Assembly: GCA_003991915.1 (NCBI GenBank)
Contig: RQTK01000537.1
Span: forward strand, 235,186-299,185
Length of the DNA stretch: 64,000 bases
Reading direction: 5' to 3'
Origin: Elysia chlorotica
Lineage: Eukaryota > Mollusca > Gastropoda > Plakobranchidae
Shown: in pieces, positions 27,493 through 38,430 of the stretch
Layout: each line of letters starts with the position of its first letter
Numbering within the stretch: the stretch's first letter is position 1
Program-made: the position numbers and the translations under genes
The notes under the pieces: model-generated
Seen by the model: the letters and a program-made list of their open reading frames with translations, nothing else
Told to the model about the DNA's origin: nothing
Database searches by the model: none

Positions 27493-28177
27493 GCCATTCG
27501 TTACATCTGTGGTAGCTGTTTTTTTATTCTGCTTTAGCGTCTACCATGAATTCTACCAATAGATGGATTTGTTTTGTCTTGGTGGTACACTTACAATTTA
27601 AATTTTTCTTTGGAATCATCAAGGGTTAAGTCTCTGTGATCTGAGACGTCCTGAACTGAAGTATTTTGTGACAGTATTTACTGTCTATGTTTATCGCAGC
27701 CAGCACATGGTATTACCAGAGACTATAGATTTAGTGAGACGTTTCACAGAAAAAAACAAACTCGTAGTGCTTTTGATACGGAAGCTAGAATGACGTACGA
27801 CTACGGCGGTTCAACAAAGGCCGAAATGAAACTTTACTAATTTTCAAAGGCGGAAGCAACCACCTTAATTATGTAAAATCCTCGCCGTGAAACCTCTCAC
27901 TATTTCAAACTCTCTGGTAATACTTTGTGCCACCTCTCACTTGAGATATCTTTTTTTTCATAATTGGTTACACTTGCCATATGAATATGTATTTTGTTTG
28001 TTTTTACCTGTTGCTTGGTATAAACGTTTAGCTAAAATTAATGATTTTTTAATGGCATGGTCTGTTTTTTTATGTCGCGGTGTACCATTTCATGCGATTT
28101 TTCTTCTTCTGGGGCAAGGCCAAGAGTCAAGCCTCCCTACAATATGTAAAATGTCGGTTTCCAAGTTTTCATTGTCT

Positions 28178-28234
28178 GAGAGAGAGAGAGAGAGAGATAG
28201 AGAGATAAATAGATAAATAGAGAGATGTATAGAC

Positions 28235-28281
<47 letters not shown>

Positions 28282-28385
28282 GAGATGTATAAATATATAG
28301 ATGAAGAGATGTATATATGAATATATAGATATATATGTAGATAGATAGACAGATAGATAGATTCATAGATATATAGATAGAGAGT
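28178..28385. repeat. GATA/AGAG microsatellite
   Basis: Mixed GA and GATA/TAGA repeats; open frames here are simple-sequence translations. Confidence 0.95.
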
Positions 28386-28502
28386 TTGAGTGAGGGAAAA
28401 TAAAAAGAGCTGATATTTGAAGGGAAAAAAGAGATCTAAAAATAGAATCTACATGACAGGGAGAGATGGAGGTCAGGGAAAGAGGGCGAGAAAGAAAGGA
28501 AA

Positions 28503-28658
<156 letters not shown>

Positions 28659-29109
28659 AAAGAGAGTGTGTGAGAGAGAAAGAGAGAGTAAGAAGGGAAA
28701 ACAATAACGCATTTTTAGAGGTTAAAGTGAAAGGGTTTAACCATGTTGGGTACGTAAATAGAGAAAACACAAAATTAGATTTAAAAAGGAATGTAGACAT
28801 ACAAAGACAAGTAAAGCATTGTATGGTATGAACAGGGAAATCAGCAGACTACAGGGGTTCGATTAAAAACAAGACAGGAATATATAACACCACATTTTTA
28901 CCGAAGAGTTGAAAGATTTGATCAAGTCATCTAATATACGTGCGGAACACATTTTGGTTTTGAAATGTTTATTATAGTGTGTCATATTGACAAAAATTTG
29001 CCTTTGAAAAAAAAATTATTAATACTTTTACTAAGCTTGTTATAATTGGTCTATTGTTTATCTCGTTTTATTCTAATTTCCTTCCTTGGTTTCGCTTCAA
29101 TTTGTGTCC

Positions 29110-30809
29110 TCACTCGTTCAGTCGGCGGATTTTTGTCCATATGAATGTTGCAGTGTCAATTCCAGTGAACGAATTCCATCTGACACCACAATAATCATCA
29201 TGGTCCCACTTTCCGTTTAAATTGGAGAGGTGAAATCTTTTGAACTACCGAGCTCTAATGTGGTCACTTGCACGGTTATCAAAACCTCCGTCGTTGTTCT
29301 TGTCAAATTAATGTGGAAAAAGAAGTACCATTGTAGTATTTTCGGGGAATCCCCCGCTGTGCCTCTGTATACGATCTAACATGGAGTTTGTACTTATCAT
29401 CCTCACCAGCAACAGGAAACCTTCGTAGCGAGCAAACTTTGACTGGCCCTCATATTTAAGATCCACCCTCAGACCAAACCACCCTGTGCTTGTGATGGCG
29501 TGGATTTTGTCGTTCCCAAGCCAGAAGTCGTTGTCCAGGGTACCGAAGCCGGCTTCGTAGGACGCCCAGTTTCAATAGAAGTCAACTGCCTCTGTGAGCC
29601 GCCACCATCACAGAGAGGTAGGGTGTCCACACCTAAGAACTTATTATTGTAAATAGCAAGGTACGGGGTTGAGGATGTAGGGAATAGTAGTATATTTTTC
29701 CAGCAAATCTGAGGGGTGAAAAAAAAACAAATTTTAAAGCAGATTGCATTTTGCTCGAACGTGTATAGTTAAGCTGGTTAGCCACAATCTGAAAGGCATT
29801 TAAAATCTTGGACGTACTTTCCTGTGTGTTGAGTTGAAGCTGCTGAAAACGTTTTCTACATCATCTTTCATGACCCAAAACCCTTCTTCTATCGAATCAG
29901 TAAGACTTAAGATACGTGTTAATATTTTTTCTATATCCTTCTTTGTTCTATCATTTATTTGTGCCCTTATCGTTGACACATTTTCTAGGCTAGCACCACT
30001 ATAGATCTGTTTTGGATCGTTTAGAACCAGTGGAATCCTTTCTCAAACCATCAAATCCATCTCCTAGAGATTCCATTTTAGCCTCCGTCGCTTTTAGCAC
30101 ATTTTCTACGATATCACCACTATCTATGGCGGACCGTTCATAGCCAGTGGAATCCTTTATCAAGTCAGCATATCCGTCCCTTAGAGACTCCATTTTAGCC
30201 GCCATGTTTTTAAACAGATTTTCTAGGATAGCTGTACTATCTATGGCGGATCGTTTAGAGCCAGTGAAATCCTTTTTCATGCCAGCAAATCCGTCCTTTA
30301 GAGATTCCATTTTAGCTTTCAAGGTTTCTAGTCTGTCATCCAATCGTTTCAATAATTCCAGCGAGGTGCTACTCGAGTCATGCGCAGTGGGAACGCTTAG
30401 ATCTGGCTTCTGTGCCACACCTATGGAGGATCATTACCGCAATAAAAAAGGCTTGAACATCTCAAACACAACGTTGCAAATATTATATTTTATAAACATT
30501 TAAAAAAATAAACAAATGTTATTTTACAAACAAATATTGACTTTGAGCTGGTTTATGCTTACAAAGTACCATAGTTTAAAAATTAAAACACCTTGGAAAA
30601 TGCGTTCAATATCGAGCATTTTTCCTACTCTTTAAAAACGCCAATAACAATATATAATGATACACACACTTACTTTTTAAAGACAGGGGCGATGGGAACC
30701 GGCCTTTAGTTTATTGAAAAAAATTTATTTACAAATTCTTTTCATTTAAAATTTAAACAAATTGAAGCAATGAGTAAGTCAATTAACGGAACCCCCCAAA
30801 ATTAAAACA

Positions 30810-30877
<68 letters not shown>

Positions 30878-31239
30878 TACTTTATACAGCCTTCTCATTT
30901 CAAAGTTTTCAGGTGAGATTTCAAGCTTTAATGTTAAAAAGACGTGTGCTCTAAAATTAAAGTTTAAAAATTATCATGAATAGCTGTATCATTTTAAGCA
31001 TAAAAACCGACGTTACCAAATTGTAATTATCGATGCACAATTTTGCAACAACAAAAGAAGATACTAACGCAATTTATCTGGGAAGAGTCAAAATACCAAT
31101 ATAAATTCAGCAATACGAAACATACCCGAGAAGAAAATTATTTGCATCGTCGATTTATCGTTTTACCTGTACTGCCAGATGCCATGACCAGCAGAGTAAC
31201 CAGCCGTGCTAGTGTAATGAACAAGTCACGCAGTGCCAT
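29110..31239 (-). pseudogene. Fibrinogen-related protein (FREP-like) gene, decayed
   Basis: FREPs are secreted lectin-like proteins, with immune roles known in snails. Exon 1 (31167-31239) encodes a signal peptide, MALRDLFITLARLVTLLVMA, and ends at GTAAAA. Exon 2 (29818-30420) joins in phase and encodes about three 42-residue repeats (KMESL-DGF/Y, DSTGSKRSAID), probably a coiled spacer. A C-terminal fibrinogen domain follows at about 29110-29620: SYEAGFGTLDNDFWLGNDKI, LRVDLKYEGQSKFARYEGF, FDKNNDGG, NLNGKWD and CGVRWNSFTG. The frame shifts near 30000. Two conserved positions in the fibrinogen domain read as stops (FY-stop-NW near 29570, R-stop-F near 29237), and further shifts occur near 29400. 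I call it a pseudogene; poor assembly is possible. Confidence 0.75.
30806..30876. repeat. (AAC)n microsatellite
   Basis: About 70 bp of AAC repeats in the first intron of the FREP-like pseudogene. Confidence 0.95.
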
Positions 31240-31402
31240 CTCAAATCAAGTCAATCCACCAAACACAAGGGAGACGCACGTTACTGAAATAATTTTTCTG
31301 AATACAGAATTTCATTTTATTTACACAAACGCGATCTAAAAATCAGACGAGGAAATGTTATCTTTATCCATCTTTCTACCTTTCTATCTATTCTGTCTGT
31401 CA

Positions 31403-31655
<253 letters not shown>

Positions 31656-31751
31656 TCCATCAATCAGTTTGTCTGTCTTTCGATCTAACTGTCTATTTTT
31701 CTTTCTCTCACGAATAACTTTTACCTTCCGTCTCCCTGTGTCCCTCTCTAT

Positions 31752-31947
31752 CTCGAGCCCTGGTGATTGCGCTCCCTACTGGTTGGGTCGGTGTCAGTTT
31801 AATGTTACCGGTTGAGACAGGAGCCATGGTATCCCCGCCCTGTCTCGTGTGTGGCAGGACATAAAATTGTCAGACGTCAGTCTTGGGGCCCGTCCACAAT
31901 ATAGTCTTTATAGTGCTGATATTGGACGTTAAACCAACTCAACAACC
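31752..31947 (+). repeat. SINE, same family as at 1.8 kb, truncated head
   Basis: The core GGTTGGGTCGGTGTCAGTTT and the tail GACGTTAAACCAACTCAACA match the 1.8-kb copy. Only the end of the tRNA-like head (TCGAGCCCTGG) remains, directly abutting a pyrimidine repeat. Confidence 0.75.
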
Positions 31948-31949
31948 CT

Positions 31950-32850
31950 CTCTACCTCTCTTGAGCATAACACCTGCGTTTTTCCTTACTGGTCACACTA
32001 CAATAATCGTCCCAGGATGTAAAAAAACAAGCTCTATCTCCCCCCCCTCTCTCTCTCTTTCCCCCCCCCCCCCCCCTTTCTTTCTCCGTTTCTTTCGGAA
32101 ACGTTTTTCCATGATGTTTTTACCCTTTACTTGTAACTACCCTTTTTACGCAAAATTTTTATGCTTTTACTACTCACACAAAAAAGGAGCCACTGTTGCT
32201 ACTAGTATAATAAAATTAACTAAGACACAATGGGCACAAAATAGCCTCTACCGCGCTGACAAACTCACTTACTCATTTTATTCTTTAAAATATTGACATG
32301 GCTTTATTTGTATTTATTTCATCTTAGAAATAGGTCCGCATTAAATATTAATTTCCCCCCCTAAATTGAAAAGTACTTGTTTTCAGAAATAAAATCCAAT
32401 TACTCAAAGATAATTATATCGTGGATTTGCTCCCTTACGTAATGGTAGAGTAGCCTGGGTCTCTTCCATCAACGACGGGAATAAAGCAATATTTATTAGA
32501 TCAATAAACAGAGAAAACCGGGGGTTTGTAAGATTAGTTAATAATGTGTAAAATAGAAAAAGAAGGAAGCAAAAGCCTATATCTTAAACTTAACATACAG
32601 TAAAACATAAGCACAGCCTAAGCAGACTTTACACTCGAACGCATAAAAAAAATTATAGAAAAAAGACATAATATTAAACGGAACCCTGTAAACCCTGTAG
32701 TTATAGAACTAAGAAAGGAACACATGTCTACAGTTCATGCCTCCGATTTAACCGATACCGATACTCACCAAGAGTTTGCGCAGAGACAAAATTCAAAGCA
32801 GCAGTTCACGACAAGTCCTCAGAGGGTCTGGAGAAACTGACCAAACTATG

Positions 32851-32928
<78 letters not shown>

Positions 32929-33567
32929 TGGGTCTACGTGGTTTAATTAATTAATGATGGGATTATTAATCCTTTTCTAGATCTTATAGTATTTCTGATT
33001 AAAACTTAAGATAAGATTTTAGTCATTGTCAACAAAATCACACATTACGATTTTAAATTCAGGGGTCTCTCTCGAAACCGAGTATCGCGGAAATTTATAG
33101 TCTTTAAAGGTTTGAACTCGACGCAGGCTTCACAAACCACAAGATGGGGGCCAAAGAACATAATGATACCGCCATTTTTTGTTTTCATTCCGTGACAAGA
33201 ATGGTTTACAGCTGAAAAAATGTTGTGCTCTACTCCGCTATAAAACTTAGTACCGGGTATTTAACTGATCCGCCATTCATTACAAAGCATAGTGTCTATG
33301 AAATCGTCTGGTGACATCATGGGTCTATATGCAGCATGGTTATAATTCGAAAACAATTATTGTTCAACATAAGACACCAATTACTTAGAGTGCTTAAGCA
33401 TGGCTTGAATAGCATTAAAGGATTATTGCGGACGACAGTTTGTTGTTAGACTCAAGAAGTCATAATTTATTGGTAAGTTATTCGGATTAGTAAACTACAG
33501 GCGCGGACACTGAATAACAAGACTCATGCCATTCAACGCCACTGACTACTAATAAAGCTGCTGCAGC
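31950..33567. other. Non-coding stretch with poly-C and (GA)n tracts
   Basis: AT-rich DNA with a C tract near 32055 and a GA tract at 32856-32926. I see no gene, RNA gene or known repeat family in the rest. Confidence 0.6.
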
Positions 33568-33950
<383 letters not shown>

Positions 33951-34109
33951 CTGCTACTGTTACTTCTACAGCAACTGCAAGTTCTCCTGCTATTACTATT
34001 GGCCCAATTCCCATTCGATACTCATATTTTCTGATGCACGCTTTTTACCAACATATTAAGTTCTTAATCCCGCTGCGGTTCGGTCGCTAACATGACTAGC
34101 AGTAACAAA

Positions 34110-34580
34110 AAGCCCAGGTAAATAATCTTGAGCGGCCAAAACGTCAAAATAATGACACTCTTGATAAATTTTTGGGAACTAATGTATTGAGCAGCCACGG
34201 TGGCAACATCCGAGCCATAATCATGCACACGTTTTCAATAGTGTCGATCATCAATAGTGCTTAAAAGTCGAGAGATTGTGCACAAATTTAATTATTATCA
34301 ATGATGCTGAAAAGCTGAGAGGCAATATTGAAAAATTTCAATAGCGTTGATAAGTTGAGAGAGTGTGCAAAATACAGCACTGTCTCTGTACCTAAACTCA
34401 CTGTCATAAAGAATCTAAAAACCAAACTATAGCTTTCAGAAACCTTTTGCTCACCCCCCTTTCACGAAGTCTTTAAAAATGTTATAAGAAGGAACGGTAT
34501 TGAAACATTGATGACACCGGATGGAATAGAAGGAAAAAAGCCGCTACAAGACAGAAAATTTATTCGTGTTTATATATAGA
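34110..34580. repeat. Direct duplication of about 0.47 kb, copy 1
   Basis: The sequence starting ATCTTGAGCGGCCAAAACGT is repeated almost base for base at about 34845-35300. A third, shorter piece (TTTCACGAAGTCTTTAAAAA onward) occurs at 35418-35528. A scrap of the neighbouring repeat flank (CAGCAACTGCAAGTTCTCCT) is also repeated (33969 and 34582). No coding content is recognised. Confidence 0.85.
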
Positions 34581-34844
34581 CAGCAACTGCAAGTTCTCCT
34601 GGGACTCGCGGTTTCAGAGAGACCCATCTTGATGTCCACTCAATCCCTGGTTCTTTGTTGTAGATTGTTTTAGCTTTACAAAACAGAACACACAACTGTC
34701 GCTTTCTTACGAAGGTTCAGAGAAATGTCAAATTGAATTAACATTATCACCTTTGATTTTAATCAAATCAGCGCTGAAATATAAGTTGAGAGGAAAGTAT
34801 ACATTTAGCTGAAAACTGTTATTTTAACTGTTATGCACTGAAAA

Positions 34845-35300
34845 TCTTGAGCGGCCAAAACGTCAAAATAATGACACTCTTGATAAATTTTTGGGAACTA
34901 ATGTATTGAGCAGCCACGGTGGCAACATCCGAGCCATAATCATGCACACGTTTTCAATAGTGTCGATCATCAATAGTGCTTAAAAGTCGAGAGATTGTGC
35001 ACAAATTTAATTATTATCAATGATGCTGAAAAGCTGAGAGGCAATATTGAAAAATTTCAATAGCGTTGATAAGTTGAGAGAGTGTGCAAAATACATCACT
35101 GTCTCTGTACCTAAACTCACTGTCATAAAGAATCTAAAAACCAAACTATAGCTTTCAGAAACCTTTTGCTCACCCCCCTTTCACGAAGTCTTTAAAAATG
35201 TTATAAGAAGGAACGGTATTGAAACATTGATGACACCGGATGGAATAGAAGGAAAAAAGCCGCTACAAGACAGAAAATTTATTCGTGTTTATATATAGAC
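34845..35300. repeat. Direct duplication of about 0.47 kb, copy 2
   Basis: Partner of 34110-34580, separated by about 265 bp of unique sequence; only one or two differences are visible. Confidence 0.85.
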
Positions 35301-35417
35301 ACTTTTATTCTGTTTTCTTTAAATATCAATTAATACGCTACCAGTGTAGTGTAAAAAACTACAACAGGTGCAAGCTTATGAATATTTCGGTGACTTTGCC
35401 TTCTATTTTGGACGCCT

Positions 35418-35528
35418 TGCTCACCCCCCTTTCACGAAGTCTTTAAAAATGTTATAAGAAGGAACGGTATTGAAACATTGAGGATACCGGATAGAATAGA
35501 AGGAAAAAAGCCGCTACAAGACAGAAAA
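35418..35528. repeat. Third, partial copy of the same repeat
   Basis: Matches the right-hand 110 bp of the two longer copies. It is preceded directly by TTCTATTTTGGACGCCTTG, the end motif of the foldback element at 26.7-27.5 kb, so the join looks like a transposon-associated breakpoint. Confidence 0.75.
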
Positions 35529-36102
35529 TGCCAGAGAACATCACATATTACGTCGGAGAACTGAACAAGAACGGTGCAGGCACAGACGCAGTTGACATAA
35601 ACAAGCGGAGAGGCATGATAGCTGCAGCGATTACACTACAGACCTCAAGGAATGGATGACTTCACCAATCGGATTTATCCGATAACCTTGCAATTTGTTT
35701 ATCCCATGTTATATTTTCACCAAAGTGTGATAAATAACTTCCTTTATTTTAAAGCAGGGTGGAAAAACAATAATGTAATCACACACAGGTTACCGTCATC
35801 AGTGTTTATATAAGTTGGTGTCTACGAGAGATAACAATGCCATTAACCACTAAGGTTCTAAGATAAAACTTATTAACTTTGCAAATCACTCAGAGTTTTG
35901 ATTTATCGTCAGCATTTTTCTTTGTGTTAAACTTTGCTAGGAGATTCTTCTTGTGACTCAATATTGTTTTTTTTTTTTTTGTTAGGGAGGCAACTGTAGC
36001 GGACTTTTATTGTGTTTCTGTTAATATTTGGGTAAAGAAAACAACAGATTTTGGTGTAACAATGGGGAGCCTCGACGGCGCTAAGACATGTGAACTGGTG
36101 GA

Positions 36103-36228
<126 letters not shown>

Positions 36229-36821
36229 AGATCATTTTTGTTTAATAAAGACTTAGACAAAATCTACCCAAAAGCAGACATTTCCCGAAAAAGGCCAAGT
36301 TGAACGTTGAATGAATGTAGCCAGCGAAGTAAAATGATTCACATGATAAAGCAATAACTTGTTTCCTAGTCCTACAATGCTATGGCAGCGATATACTCTG
36401 CAGTCAATGGGTTAATCTGGCAGAGTGTTAGTCACGGAGAGACAAACTGCACCGCGTGTTTGGATAGAGTGTGATGTTTTTCACAATCTAGACTGAGGGA
36501 TTTTATACCGCTATCTTTGCGGATAATGCTTAATTGTAATACATTTCCCTTTAAATGTATTATTCTCACATTCAGGTTCTTTGAATGACATCATCAGCTA
36601 GATCTACCACTTATCTCTGTCACTTGTTCCTCTGATTGTACTATTCTTAATCATAGCCATTTTCACTTTTTTTTTTTTTGCAACGCCATTCTATCTTAAC
36701 AAAAAGTCCAAAATATTTGGCCCATTTTTAATTTTAAATATGATGTACACGCGGATGAGGACAATTTATGTAAAAACAATATTATTTTTTGTGCCAATGC
36801 CCAAGGCCAAATAGTGATCTA

Positions 36822-37140
36822 CATGAAGGCCAGTGGGTATATAGTGGTAGAGCGTGTGCCGAGACAACTCAGCCAGTACAGCGAAGTGGTATCTAAACAG
36901 AGTTCTCTGGTTCGATTCCCGGTCAGGTACTCAGACCACCTGGTTTTCTACTGGGTGGGCCAGTGTCAATTTAAAGTTAACGGCCTAGACTTTGCCATCC
37001 CGCTCTGGGATCTCCCGTCGCCATATAGAATCCTCGTTGACGGCTTCACTTACTTCGAGCAGGGAGTAGACATGTAACTGCCTTACACAGGTCATACATT
37101 GAGCATGACGGTTGAGACGACGTGCCTTTAACAAGTTAGG
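36822..37140 (+). repeat. tRNA-derived SINE, third type
   Basis: An A-box-like TAGTGGTAGAGCG at 36842 and a B-box-like GGTTCGATTCCCGG near 36910 are spaced wider than in a tRNA. A body with the core motif TACTGGGTGGGCCAGTGTCAA follows. The order matches a SINE, and the core resembles that of the 1.8-kb family. It is not a tRNA gene because the arms do not close. Confidence 0.65.
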
Positions 37141-38198
37141 TTCTCATCTGGGTTTAATGTGATCTTCCATTCCTACAATTTCTACTGGTTGCGTCCGTGC
37201 CATTGTTCTATTACAGTGACCACCCGATAAAAATATTATTTGATGGTAATACATAGTCCTAATTTATAATTCTTCTACTCTTGACACAACTGCAACTTAC
37301 TGCAGAAAATGCTAAATATAAAGTTACAAAGCATTTAAACATTGCTTAACACTCTCAGACCAAAGAGTTGCCACGATTCACTTGAAAACATTATTTTTTT
37401 GTAAACAAATTAGTCATGAAATCAACAATAAACAAAAACAAAAAGCAAGCAACAACGACAAAAGCAACGGCACAAAAAAGTAAAGTGAATTATTGAATTA
37501 TCAATAGGGTTTAATTATTTTAAAATGATGTATATGTAGCGAATTTAAGAGACCAAGTAATGGCAAGATGAGGGTATTGAAAACAGCCACCTTTATTACA
37601 CTATAAATAAAGCTAATGTTTAACTTCAGGTATATAAAAGCTGGGGATGTTAAAAAAATCCCAAAATACTGCCATTGCTGTCATTGCTGCTACATTTGTC
37701 ACTGTTATTACTACTATTGCTGTTGTTGCTGTTGTAAGTGCAGTTCTAGCTGCTACTGTTGTTATTGCTGTTCCTGCTGCTACTGTTGTTCATACTGTAC
37801 TGTTGTGATTGTTGTTATTGCTGCTACTGCTGCTTTTGTCGTCTGTTATTTATCCTGCTACTGCTGATACTGTTTTTGCTGCTGCTACTGTTGTTACTGT
37901 TGCTAGTGAAGTTGGTGTTGTTACTGCTGTAGCTGTTGTTATTGCTGCTTTATCTCTCTCTCTCTCTCTATCTATCTATCTCTCTTTCCCTCTCTCTCTC
38001 CTCCACGACAAATATGTATCACATTCGACAAGTTTATCCTAGTGCTGTCGACTCTGCTTCATCTTTTTTTTTCTTTATTAACAATGTTGATGCTGATGCT
38101 GCTGTTTTTCTGTTCACTAACAATCCATGTTGATGTTAATGCTGCTTTTTTATTCCTTAACAACCAATGTTGATTTTGATGGTGCTGTTTTCTTCTCA

Positions 38199-38430
38199 TT
38201 AACAATCGGTGTTGACGCTGCTATTGTTCGCTGATCTCTCAGTGCTGCTGAGGCTGATGCTGGATTGTTTGACATCCTGTCCTGTAGCTTTCTTCTGGGA
38301 ATCCAATGAGGTCAAGGTTGTGTCCCTGACCCCTAAGCCCCGCCTATAGAGGCCCAGCACGCGCGTGTTACACGTGTAGGAGAGGAAGATGAACACACCT
38401 TGTAAACCGTTGGTGATGATGGCAAGAAAC
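38199..38430 (-). CDS. Extra copy of the receptor terminal exon (TM7 and tail)
   Basis: Encodes FLAIITNGLQGVFIFLSYTC followed by a Ser/Thr-rich cytoplasmic tail ending SSVNTDC. The twin at 39712-39946 ends SSVNNTDC. Both have the same acceptor (TGTGTGCAG or TGCGTGCAG) and both accept the upstream exon in phase. Only about 30 bp separate each acceptor from the edge of the virus-like element. Either copy could terminate the receptor; the one at 39.7 kb is nearer the TM5-TM6 exon. Confidence 0.8.

Noticed and set aside
35529-35663. Small ORF starting MPENITYYVGELNKNGAG
   Set aside because: Forty-four codons, no recognisable family, no splice or promoter context, and it sits at a repeat breakpoint; left unannotated.
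36842-36925. A tRNA gene
   Set aside because: A- and B-box-like motifs are present, but the spacing is too wide and the stems do not pair; a SINE fits better.
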